Assembly: GCA_002381945.1 (NCBI GenBank)
Contig: DFXY01000026.1
Location: 191,091 to 214,080, forward strand
From: Bacteriovoracaceae bacterium UBA4096
GTDB lineage: Bacteria > Bdellovibrionota > Bacteriovoracia > Bacteriovoracales > Bacteriovoracaceae
Length of the DNA stretch: 22,990 nucleotides
Direction of reading: 5' to 3'
Position numbers and translations under genes: made by a program. Numbering within the stretch: the first letter of the stretch is position 1; every line of letters begins with the position of its first letter. Under the pieces are notes generated by a model. The model saw only the letters and a program-made list of their open reading frames with translations, did no database searches and was not told where the DNA came from. Shown one piece after another: positions 16,944-22,990 of the stretch.

Positions 16944-18289
16944 TGCGACTCCTTGCTATTGGCCCAGCAGTATTCAACTTCCTCTATTAGATTTGGAAGT
17001 TTATTAATAAGTTTCTCGTCAATGCGAAATATTTTTTCAACCATCATCGCTCGCATCACCTGAACCAGTTCTTCCTGGTGTGGATGATGCTGAATGGTTA
17101 AAAGTAAATCACCCTTTTTTACTCTTTGTCCTAACTTCACGTGATTTAAAAATCCAACAGCATGATCAACTTTATCAGCAGGTAAATGACGTCCCCCACC
17201 CAGGTCACATAAACTGAGTCCAAGTTGAACGACATCGATTGAAGATACAAATCCATCTGTTTTTGCCAGAACATGGGTATTCATTTCAGCTTGTGGTAAC
17301 AAAGAATAGTCTTCAGTGATACCGGAATTTCCTCCCTGAGCTTCAATCATCTCCTGGAATTTTTTTAAGGCCTGCCCATTATTGATCTGCTCGGAAGCAA
17401 ATAAGCGGGCCTCATTCATTGTGCTGGTAATCTTGGCCAGAAAAACCATTCCTGCGGCCAGCTCGACTGAAAGTTCAGTCACGTCGGCCGGACCTCTTCC
17501 TTTTAAGGTTTCTATGCTCTCGATGACCTCATTACTATTCCCAATTGCCTTCCCTAGAGGCTGAGACATGTCAGTCAGCATAATAAGAATATTCTTCTGG
17601 AAGCTCAGAGCGGTATCCCGAAGACATTTTGCAAGGATCTGTGCCTCTTGCTTAGTCTTCATAAAAGCGCCCTGACCAAATTTTATATCCATGACTAATC
17701 CGCTGGTATCTTCCGCCAACTTTTTACTCATGATTGAAGCTGTGATCAGAGGAATTGAGGCAACGGTTGCTGACAAATCTCGAAGCTTATAAATAATCTT
17801 ATCAGCAGGTACAAGCTCCTGTGACTGACCAATAATGGCAATACCGACTTGATTCACAGCACTCAAATATTCCTGAATGGATAGCTCAGTTCTAAAACCC
17901 GGTACGGACTCCATTTTATCAATAGTTCCACCCGTATGACCTAAACCACGGCCAGATATCATGGGAATCTTCACACCGCAGGCCGCAGCTATGGGACCCA
18001 GAATAAGTGATGTTTTATCACCTACTCCTCCTGTCGAGTGCTTATCAATGACTTTAGAATCATTAAAACTTAGAATCGATCCTGAATAGAGCATGGCCTC
18101 AGTTAAAGCTGAAGTCTCATCCTTATCACAGCCATTAATATAAATGGCCATTAACAGGGCAGTAATCTGAAAATCAGCAACTTGACCGTTAACAATTCCA
18201 CTAACAAACCATTTAATTTCATCTGGCGTAAGTAGCTTTCCATCGCGTTTTTTGGCGATTATCTCTTGTGCAGTATAGACTTCTCTCAT
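16940..18289 (-). CDS. deoA: Thymidine / pyrimidine-nucleoside phosphorylase
   Basis: 449 aa. The phosphate-binding KHSTGGVGDK (83-92) and the family signature SGRGLGHTGGTIDKME (112-127) are intact, as are SIPLITASIMSKKLAE and the C-terminal domain (VGFLNHVKLGQRV). It converts thymidine or other pyrimidine nucleosides and phosphate to base and sugar-1-phosphate; sequence alone does not settle thymidine-only against broader use. It is the first gene of a two-gene operon with deoD. No Shine-Dalgarno motif precedes ATG 18289. A candidate -10 (TAAATT at 18304-18299) would start transcription about three bases before the ATG, giving an almost leaderless message, and an FNR-type site sits upstream. 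Confidence 0.93.
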   Translation of the reverse strand: MREVYTAQEIIAKKRDGKLLTPDEIKWFVSGIVNGQVADFQITALLMAIYINGCDKDETSALTEAMLYSGSILSFNDSKVIDKHSTGGVGDKTSLILGPIAAACGVKIPMISGRGLGHTGGTIDKMESVPGFRTELSIQEYLSAVNQVGIAIIGQSQELVPADKIIYKLRDLSATVASIPLITASIMSKKLAEDTSGLVMDIKFGQGAFMKTKQEAQILAKCLRDTALSFQKNILIMLTDMSQPLGKAIGNSNEVIESIETLKGRGPADVTELSVELAAGMVFLAKITSTMNEARLFASEQINNGQALKKFQEMIEAQGGNSGITEDYSLLPQAEMNTHVLAKTDGFVSSIDVVQLGLSLCDLGGGRHLPADKVDHAVGFLNHVKLGQRVKKGDLLLTIQHHPHQEELVQVMRAMMVEKIFRIDEKLINKLPNLIEEVEYCWANSKESQ

Positions 18290-18298
18290 AGTAACGGA

Positions 18299-18340
18299 AA
18301 TTTACGCTTAAAACCCAGTTCAGGATATGACGTGGATCAT
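18299..18340 (-). promoter_or_regulatory. FNR/DNR-type site and -10 upstream of deoA
   Basis: The palindrome TGAC-gtgg-ATCA lies at 18328-18339. Read towards deoA it is TGAT-ccac-GTCA, nearly identical to the site before the nos operon (TGAT-cctc-GTCA). The hexamer TAAATT at 18304-18299 is centred 32 bases from the palindrome, as at nos. The site also lies 35 to 50 bases before the divergent thioesterase gene and could affect it. Confidence 0.48.
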
Positions 18341-18358
18341 GTACCGGAGGAAGTCGTC

Positions 18359-18385
18359 ATGTCAGTATCTATCCATGACAGATAA
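18359..18385 (+). CDS. Possible 8-residue leader peptide before the thioesterase
   Basis: A strong GGAGGA (18346-18351) sits seven bases before an ATG that opens an eight-codon frame (MSVSIHDR, TAA at 18383). The thioesterase ATG at 18375 lies inside it in another frame and has no ribosome-binding site of its own. The short frame could bring ribosomes to the thioesterase start by termination and re-initiation. Too short to be judged by composition. Confidence 0.3.
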   Translation: MSVSIHDR

Positions 18386-18785
18386 AATACCTGTAACAAG
18401 AAATTCCGCTTATAGTTGTGTGAAATCAAAGCATATAGTCATGCCTCAACATGCTAACCCTAATGGATTAATGTTTGGAGGTATTCTTCTTGCCTGGATA
18501 GATATGGCAGCGGCAATGGTTGCAGAAAAACACTCTGGAATGGATGTTGCCACCATACATGTTGAAGCTGTGCACTTCTCTTCTCCCATTCTCATTGGAC
18601 AACATGTCAGTATTGAGGCCAGGCTTGTAAAAACGGGAAACACTTCCATGAAAATAGAAGTTCAAGTCTCAACAGAAGATGCAAAATCAGGAACGGTCAC
18701 AGAAGCAACTAAGGCGATCCTTACTTTTGTGGCCGTGGATCACGAGATGAAACCGCGGACGGTGCCAAAGCTTTGCGACGAATGA
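18375..18785 (+). CDS. Acyl-CoA thioesterase, YciA/BACH hotdog family
   Basis: 136 aa, one hotdog domain. The family motif NPNGLMFGG (28-36) starts the active-site loop; D43 in WIDMAA matches the catalytic acid of YciA-type enzymes. The tail VAVDHEMKPRTVP is typical. It hydrolyses acyl-CoAs in the cytoplasm; chain-length preference is unknown. The frame is open from an ATG at 18327, but that would put the FNR-type palindrome inside the coding region and add 16 residues with no family match, so ATG 18375 is preferred. The last 65 bases overlap the convergent resB-like gene on the other strand, so the conserved tail is also antisense to the ResB C-terminus. Confidence 0.85.
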   Translation: MTDKIPVTRNSAYSCVKSKHIVMPQHANPNGLMFGGILLAWIDMAAAMVAEKHSGMDVATIHVEAVHFSSPILIGQHVSIEARLVKTGNTSMKIEVQVSTEDAKSGTVTEATKAILTFVAVDHEMKPRTVPKLCDE

Positions 18786-20349
18786 AGTAGTGCCAGATTG
18801 ATCCAAAAACTAAAAAGAATGAGCCCAGATACTTCCATGGTCTTCCCGGGTCAAAATTCACACTCAAAACGCTTCCAAAAGTTTCACCTGTTTTAAAATA
18901 TGATGCTTGATAGAAAGTGAAATCGTCCACTTTGAGTGGATTATTCATAAATACATGATGCTGACTACTTCCTTCATTCCCTCGAAATAAAGTGACAAAA
19001 CTTTCATAACTGGCAGGATTCTTGGTACCAGGATCAGTCTCCATTTTAAAATTATTAAGTATCAGTTCGTATGGCAAAGTGATCTTTTTTTTCCCTAATT
19101 CAAAAACAACTTTTTCTCCTTGTCGGTCCAATTCATACGGCTCCGTTGATTTGACCCAAACCGTTTTCCCATCAACTTCAATTTCCATGACCTTCAATTC
19201 ACCTGAGATTATTTTCCCATTCTCCTGCGTTGGAACTGAATAAAATGGTACCATGGCCGGATAAGCGTCCGTTCTATGTTCAATTAGCCGGAGTTTCAGA
19301 CCCATCCATGGCAAAGACACGGGATCTTGTGAGTTAAATGATTCTCCCTTCCAGGTCTTACTCACTTTATCAAAATAAGAAAGACTCTTTCCGAAAAGAA
19401 AGACATGAACACCTTTTTCAAATAGTTTTTTACTGAAAATTCGAAATGGCGAAGAATGATCAATCTTTAATTCTTCATCCAGAGGAAGGGGTGACATATC
19501 AGGAAAAAAAGAAATATTTCTCTGTTTAAAACTTACCTCTGCCAGAACTTTACCAGTCACGGTACTTTTTTTAATCTGTTTCAATTCCGGACTTAAGCAT
19601 TCCCCAGTCTCACTATTCCAAACGATGAGGCCGTGTGAAGTCTTCACTCCAAAACAAGTGGCGAGTGCTTCCGGTAAATAGTGGACGTTCATAGGTCCTA
19701 ACTGAAGATTTGAATTAAAGGAGGAATTTTGGTGATGACTCAGAATAATGAATTCTCCAAAATTTTCCGTATAAATCTGGTAGCGCGATGAAGCCGTCTC
19801 TGATTCCCCTTTCGTTAACGGAATCCATTTAAGCTTCTCTTCAGCAAAAGGCAGGAAACGCTTGATTCGTATACCGTCATGATCAACATTAAATTTCTGC
19901 TCTCCCGCCACATAAGGTAAACTCAGTTTCAATTCTTTGTTCTTTGCAGGCAAAGTGATTTGAAGCTCATCTTCATTGACCTGAATTTCCCTGGAGGCCA
20001 GATTTGGTAATAGAATCAGTGACCCGTCAATTCCTGAATAATAAGTAATAAAAGAACCAAGAAAAATAATGATAAGACCTGAATGGATGACGTAAAACCC
20101 ATAAAGATTTTTTCTTATCGGTAATCGAATTAGAGTCGCAAATAAGATGGAAAGAAACATCAGAAACTGAAGACCAAAAAACCACCAGGCCTTATATACC
20201 AAACGGCCCGCATACTCAGTTCCATGAAAGGATTCCATAAAAGTACCATATGCCAGGGCCAGTGAAAAAAGGCCTATAATCAGGACGGCAAACTTTAAGT
20301 TTCCAAAGAAATATTCAATTTTTTTGTATGTCTTTAAAAGTGAATTCAT
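18721..20349 (-). CDS. resB: ResB/Ccs1-type cytochrome c biogenesis protein
   Basis: 542 aa. Three N-terminal helices (about 19-38, 57-77, 85-104), a large periplasmic domain of roughly 400 residues, and a final helix near 507-524. This is the ResB/Ccs1 layout of system II cytochrome c maturation. H89 in helix 3 (YVIHSG) is a candidate heme ligand. HHVFMNNPLKVDDFTFYQASYF in the late periplasmic part is the clearest family motif. ResB works with ResC/CcsA to move and attach heme; no ccsA is in the window. It would be needed for the heme c of the nearby NosZ. No ribosome-binding site is seen before ATG 20349; a TATTCT -10 at 20361-20356 would start the message at or next to the ATG. An FNR-type site lies upstream. 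Confidence 0.87.
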   Translation of the reverse strand: MNSLLKTYKKIEYFFGNLKFAVLIIGLFSLALAYGTFMESFHGTEYAGRLVYKAWWFFGLQFLMFLSILFATLIRLPIRKNLYGFYVIHSGLIIIFLGSFITYYSGIDGSLILLPNLASREIQVNEDELQITLPAKNKELKLSLPYVAGEQKFNVDHDGIRIKRFLPFAEEKLKWIPLTKGESETASSRYQIYTENFGEFIILSHHQNSSFNSNLQLGPMNVHYLPEALATCFGVKTSHGLIVWNSETGECLSPELKQIKKSTVTGKVLAEVSFKQRNISFFPDMSPLPLDEELKIDHSSPFRIFSKKLFEKGVHVFLFGKSLSYFDKVSKTWKGESFNSQDPVSLPWMGLKLRLIEHRTDAYPAMVPFYSVPTQENGKIISGELKVMEIEVDGKTVWVKSTEPYELDRQGEKVVFELGKKKITLPYELILNNFKMETDPGTKNPASYESFVTLFRGNEGSSQHHVFMNNPLKVDDFTFYQASYFKTGETFGSVLSVNFDPGRPWKYLGSFFLVFGSIWHYFIRRKALAPSAVSSRDPRPQK

Positions 20350-20355
20350 ATGGCG

Positions 20356-20396
20356 AGAATAGACCTTTTCCCGCGAAAAAAAATGACCTGCATCAG
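20356..20396 (-). promoter_or_regulatory. FNR/DNR-type site and -10 upstream of resB
   Basis: TGAC-ctgc-ATCA at 20384-20395, read towards resB as TGAT-gcag-GTCA. TATTCT at 20361-20356 is centred 31 bases from it, close to the 32 seen at the nos and deoA sites. The site lies in the 103-base region shared with the divergent beta-roll gene and could serve both. Confidence 0.48.
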
Positions 20397-20444
20397 CTTC
20401 CGATACTTGATCTAAAACATGTGCTGGTAGCCCTTATCTGATTG

Positions 20445-20450
20445 TATGAT
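20445..20450 (+). promoter_or_regulatory. Putative -10 of the beta-roll protein gene
   Basis: TATGAT matches five of six consensus bases and ends two to five bases before the tandem ATG ATG (20453, 20456). Transcription would begin at about the second ATG, implying a leaderless message; no ribosome-binding site is present. Confidence 0.4.
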
Positions 20451-20452
20451 TA

Positions 20453-20812
20453 ATGATGGCCATTAAACTAAAAAAGTTAGAACTTCTTGAAATTAATCTG
20501 TTAAGAAAACACTTTGAAGAGCTGTGTTTTCCTTTTGAGTGTGACTTCAGTTACGAACGTCAGGTCCCTCTGGCAGGACTACTACTACTAAGTGGCGAGA
20601 TTTGTTTTTTTAAGAATAAAAAGCTCATAGGTACAGTACAACCGGGGTTTCTGCTTGGGGTCCACCATCTCATTAACGTCATACCAAATCGTTTCCGATG
20701 GCATGTTAAAAAAAATTCGAATTTACTCATCATCCCTAAGTCAGAGTTACTAAATGCTTTGAAGGATCATAAGTCGCAAGTATTTCCCCTCTTAAAAAAA
20801 TTAGCAGGATGA
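20453..20812 (+). CDS. Stand-alone CRP-like beta-roll (effector) domain protein, no HTH
   Basis: 119 aa, starting at one of two adjacent ATG codons. The sequence follows the effector domain of CRP/FNR regulators: N-terminal helix (LLEINLLRKHFEEL), beta-roll strands with a SGEI turn (48-50), a cassette VQPGFLLGVHH (62-72), strands, and a C-terminal helix SELLNAL (98-103). It ends there, so there is no dimerisation helix plus DNA-binding domain as in CRP. At the position of the CRP phosphate-binding cassette (GEL) it has G-V-H71-H72; the paralog at 1-234 shares LG-x-HH. The histidine pair could bind heme or metal, but that is inference. Its location between ResB and RIC/NorR, with the paralog beside nos, suggests a role in denitrification sensing or a partner protein. 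Confidence 0.78.
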   Translation: MMAIKLKKLELLEINLLRKHFEELCFPFECDFSYERQVPLAGLLLLSGEICFFKNKKLIGTVQPGFLLGVHHLINVIPNRFRWHVKKNSNLLIIPKSELLNALKDHKSQVFPLLKKLAG

Positions 20813-20838
20813 CCCTAAAGATCATCCTGCTGTCTTTT
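20803..20838. terminator. Bidirectional Rho-independent terminator
   Basis: AGCAGGATGA (20803-20812) and TCATCCTGCT (20822-20831) form a perfect 10-bp stem with a 9-base loop. It is followed on the plus strand by a T-rich stretch (20832-20838), and on the minus strand by Ts from the A-run at 20794-20800. The TGA of the beta-roll gene is part of the stem. It separates the convergent beta-roll and ric genes. Confidence 0.85.
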
Positions 20839-20839
20839 A

Positions 20840-21493
20840 TTAACCAAGCGCTCTTGGGAACAGAATATTGTTTTCTAGATGAATATGCTCCATAATCTCT
20901 TCTTCAAGCTTCTCCAATCCTGAATACAACGCCCGCCATGTTCCGCAGGCCCCTTCCGGAGGAGTGAAATCTGAAGTCAGTCGGTGGGCCTCTTCCAGCT
21001 GTTGACCATGAGATTCATGTTCTGCATTCATCACTTTAATTGGCATGAAAGCGTTATGACCGGCCCCATTTTGGATCATTGGAAAAAGGACATTTTCTTC
21101 TTTCATCATGTGCATCAACATTTCTTTATGCATGTCATTTAAAAGAGCGAAGAGTCCAACTGGACAGTTTGCGTGGTCACCATGAACTTGCTCAACTTTT
21201 TGAGCAAGCGCCAGAAGCTCAGGAAAACGTCTTCGAAGATCATTATGGTACCTATCAACGATATAGGCGGTCATTTCATCGAGTGGCATCTCTTCATAAG
21301 TTGGACCGCTTTTTTTAGTCAGACCTTCAAGTTGCTTGACCATAGAATTCAAGTCTATTTTTCTTTTTTCACAGGCCTCACGTAGGGTTTGTTTACCTCC
21401 ACAGCAGAAGTCTAAGCGATTTTTTCTAAAAATTTCAGTGGCCATTGGTAAAGTAATGGCCAGTTCGGACAGTTGTTGATCAGCAATTTGCAT
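20840..21493 (-). CDS. ric: RIC/YtfE di-iron protein (nitrosative damage repair)
   Basis: 217 aa, against 220 in E. coli YtfE, collinear throughout. The N-terminal ScdA-like part has LDFCCGGKQTL with C30-C31. The hemerythrin-like bundle keeps the di-iron ligands: H83, H104, H128, E132, H159, H203 and E207. These proteins repair iron-sulfur clusters damaged by nitric oxide and oxidants and may reduce NO in the cytoplasm. AAGGAG precedes ATG 21493. A sigma-54 promoter lies 30 bases upstream and the activator gene norR is divergent, so induction by NO is very likely. The gene ends at a bidirectional terminator. Confidence 0.95.
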   Translation of the reverse strand: MQIADQQLSELAITLPMATEIFRKNRLDFCCGGKQTLREACEKRKIDLNSMVKQLEGLTKKSGPTYEEMPLDEMTAYIVDRYHNDLRRRFPELLALAQKVEQVHGDHANCPVGLFALLNDMHKEMLMHMMKEENVLFPMIQNGAGHNAFMPIKVMNAEHESHGQQLEEAHRLTSDFTPPEGACGTWRALYSGLEKLEEEIMEHIHLENNILFPRALG

Positions 21494-21523
21494 AGGAACT
21501 CCTTGTTCTTTTTCATTTACTTC

Positions 21524-21538
21524 GCAAGGACTGTGCCA
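21524..21538 (-). promoter_or_regulatory. Sigma-54 promoter of ric
   Basis: The minus strand reads TGGCACAGTCCTTGC, with the -24 GG and -12 GC exactly ten bases apart and every conserved position of the TGGCAC-N5-TTGC core present. Transcription would start near 21512, about 19 bases before the ATG, leaving room for the AAGGAG. NorR, encoded divergently, is the expected enhancer-binding activator. Confidence 0.9.
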
Positions 21539-21590
21539 TTTAAATTACTATTTAAATTCAACACCTTAAAGACTCAAGGATATAAAAAAA

Positions 21591-21623
21591 ATATCAAAGC
21601 CTTGATATGATTTTCATATCAAG
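21591..21623. promoter_or_regulatory. Nested inverted repeats between ric and norR (putative NorR operator)
   Basis: Three half-sites alternate: ATATCAA (21591-21597), TTGATAT (21602-21608) and ATATCAA (21616-21622). The first two form ATATCAA-N4-TTGATAT. The last two lie in a perfect 10-bp inverted repeat, CTTGATATGA-TTT-TCATATCAAG (21601-21623). The array is 53 to 85 bases upstream of the ric -24 element, the right place for an enhancer, and just upstream of the norR -10, so it may also control norR. It does not match the GT-N7-AC core I recall for E. coli NorR sites. Confidence 0.55.
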
Positions 21624-21628
21624 CTATG

Positions 21629-21634
21629 TATAAT
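21629..21634 (+). promoter_or_regulatory. Consensus -10 of norR
   Basis: A perfect TATAAT, seven bases before ATG 21642. The start point would be at or next to the A of the ATG, so the norR message is probably leaderless; no Shine-Dalgarno motif is seen. No good -35 lies at 16-18 bases, where instead the inverted repeat sits. Confidence 0.6.
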
Positions 21635-21641
21635 ACATCAT

Positions 21642-22990
21642 ATGAATGATATCCAAAATTTGATCCAAATCGCGGTTAACCTTAATGCCACTCTTTCTAC
21701 TAAGGATCGTTATCACGAACTGCTGCGGATTTTCAGGGAGACCGTCCCTTATGATGCCGCTGTTTTGATGGTTCTGGAAAACGATCACTTGCTCCCCTTA
21801 GCAAGTTTTGGCCTTACTTCCGAGGCGACTGAGAAAGTTTATCCTTTAAAGGAACACCCTCGCCTCGACATTATTGCTCACGCTAAATCTCCTGTTCGAT
21901 TTCCTCTTGATTGCGATTTACCAGATCCTTTTGATGGCATGGTTGATGAAGATCCTAAGGCCTTAGAACATGTTCATGCCTGCATGGGATGTCCTTTGAT
22001 CGTAGAAGACAAAACAATAGGAATTCTCACCGCTGATTCTTTGCGTCCTCATGCCTTTGATCAAATCAGTGATGATTTTTTAAGAGCGGTTGCTGCTCTC
22101 TCGGGGGCCACTCTCCGAACTTCCCGTCTGCTGGATACTCTTGAAGAAGCCGCCCGCGTGCAAGGAATGCTGGCCCAGGATTTGATGGAACAAGTATCTA
22201 CCCGTGGTGGTGGCGAATTAATAGGGACAGGAACTCAAATTACCCGTCTTAAAGAAAATATTAAATTGGTGGCAAAATCAGATCTGGCCGTACTGGTTAT
22301 GGGAGAAACAGGGACTGGTAAGGAATTAGTGGCGCGAGGAATCCATGCTTACTCCCGACGAAGTGACAGGCCACTCATCTATGTCAACTGTGCGGCCTTA
22401 CCTGAGAGCATTGCTGAAAGCGAACTTTTCGGACATCGAAAAGGTTCCTTCACTGGAGCTATTCAGGACAGGATGGGAAAGTTTGAAGTCGCAAATCATG
22501 GCACACTTTTTTTGGACGAAATTGGTGAGCTTCCCTTATCCATTCAGGCCAAACTACTTCGGGCGATTCAGGAAGGAGAAATTCAACGTGTTGGAGATGA
22601 TCGGCCCCGCAAAGTAGACGTGAGAGTCATCGCGGCCACCAATCGTAATCTGGAAGATGAAATCAAGAAAGGAAGCTTCAGATCGGATCTGTATCACCGG
22701 TTGAACGTTTATCCCTTAACAACACCTCCTCTGCGGGAACATCTGCATGACATTCCCCTACTGACTGGATTTTTTTGTGATACGTATCAAAGAAGATTAG
22801 GTTCTAAACCATTTCGTCTTAGCGAAGCTTCCATCAATAAACTTACCCGCTATGACTGGCCGGGAAATGTAAGAGAGCTCAAGAACATTATTTCTCGTGC
22901 GACTTTGCATGCCTCACAGGAAATTTCAGTCAAGAGTAAGTCTGTTATATTAATAGAACCTAAACATCTTTTTCTGCCTTCAATTGAGGA
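21642..22990 (+). CDS. norR: NorR, NO-responsive sigma-54 activator (3' end outside window)
   Basis: 449 codons are open to the window edge; E. coli NorR has 504 residues, so about 55 (including the DNA-binding HTH) are missing. The N-terminal GAF domain (about 10-165) keeps the NO-sensing iron environment: R74 (HPRL), D95 and D98 (LPDPFDG), H112 and C114 (HACMG) and D132. The position of E. coli R81 appears to be His80. The AAA+ domain has Walker A GETGTGKE (221-228), GSFTGA (268-273, the usual sigma-54 contact loop with Ala to Ser) and Walker B TLFLDE (288-293), then RxDLYHRL and the WPGNVREL sensor-2 region. It would sense NO and activate the ric sigma-54 promoter. Confidence 0.95.
   Translation, partial: MNDIQNLIQIAVNLNATLSTKDRYHELLRIFRETVPYDAAVLMVLENDHLLPLASFGLTSEATEKVYPLKEHPRLDIIAHAKSPVRFPLDCDLPDPFDGMVDEDPKALEHVHACMGCPLIVEDKTIGILTADSLRPHAFDQISDDFLRAVAALSGATLRTSRLLDTLEEAARVQGMLAQDLMEQVSTRGGGELIGTGTQITRLKENIKLVAKSDLAVLVMGETGTGKELVARGIHAYSRRSDRPLIYVNCAALPESIAESELFGHRKGSFTGAIQDRMGKFEVANHGTLFLDEIGELPLSIQAKLLRAIQEGEIQRVGDDRPRKVDVRVIAATNRNLEDEIKKGSFRSDLYHRLNVYPLTTPPLREHLHDIPLLTGFFCDTYQRRLGSKPFRLSEASINKLTRYDWPGNVRELKNIISRATLHASQEISVKSKSVILIEPKHLFLPSIE

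Noticed and set aside
18327..18785. Thioesterase starting at ATG 18327
   Set aside because: It would place the regulatory palindrome within the first codons and add residues without family match; no ribosome-binding site.
20407..20420. TTGATCTAAAACAT as a second FNR box before the beta-roll gene
   Set aside because: Good left half but the right half (AACAT) is poor, and its spacing to the TATGAT -10 does not match the other sites.
1..22990. CRISPR arrays, tRNA or rRNA genes, insertion sequences, prophage genes, attachment sites
   Set aside because: No direct repeat arrays, cloverleaf-like segments, transposase or integrase reading frames were seen; the remaining antisense open frames (such as those at 971-1330, 2189-2641, 5417-5758 and 11634-11978) are shadows of well-supported genes.

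Overview
The window looks like chromosomal DNA of a Gram-negative, respiratory, N2O-reducing bacterium. The outer-membrane/RND efflux trio, several lipobox signal peptides, a sigma-54 promoter and a NorR-type activator support this. Composition leans AT-rich and coding is very dense, with no intergenic gap above about 180 bases. I saw no insertion sequences, phage genes, tRNA, rRNA or CRISPR. The lineage cannot be fixed from this alone. A Bdellovibrionota/Bacteriovorax-like or other deltaproteobacterial-type genome is a guess.

Layout. (1) 1-234: the 3' end of a small CRP-like beta-roll protein with no DNA-binding domain. (2) 218-8399, minus strand: one tightly packed nos operon read from right to left. 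Its order is a NosZ-like lipoprotein, a second NosZ with a C-terminal cytochrome c, nosD, nosF, nosL, nosY and a four-helix membrane protein. (3) 8577-9320, plus: a TauE/SafE-type permease. (4) 9323-14948, minus: a cusCBA-type copper/silver efflux operon (TolC-like, CusB-like, CusA-like). (5) 15007-16176, minus: an uncharacterised ATP-grasp-type protein. (6) 16245-18289, minus: deoA and deoD nucleoside phosphorylases. (7) 18375-18785, plus: an acyl-CoA thioesterase. (8) 18721-20349, minus: a ResB-type cytochrome c biogenesis protein. (9) 20453-20812, plus: a second HTH-less CRP-like beta-roll protein, paralogous to the first. (10) 20840-21493, minus: the di-iron RIC/YtfE repair protein, driven by a clear sigma-54 promoter, divergent from norR (21642 to the right edge, incomplete).

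The main discovery is in the nos operon. The two tandem NosZ paralogs have lost complementary metal sites. The 772-residue protein keeps all seven histidines of the catalytic CuZ cluster, but every CuA ligand is replaced, and it carries a CxxCH heme domain. The 638-residue protein keeps a perfect CuA site, but all seven CuZ histidines are replaced, and it has a lipoprotein signal. Together they make one complete set of copper sites. This looks like a two-subunit ('split') nitrous oxide reductase, which I do not recognise as a described arrangement.

How the parts may work together. NosDFY and NosL would mature CuZ. The Cus system would manage periplasmic copper. ResB would help attach heme c to the NosZ cytochrome domain. 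RIC and NorR would handle nitric oxide. Three intergenic sites (upstream of nos, deoA and resB) share a TGAC-N4-ATCA palindrome with the same spacing to a possible -10, which suggests one FNR/DNR-family regulon joining N2O respiration, cytochrome maturation and nucleoside salvage.
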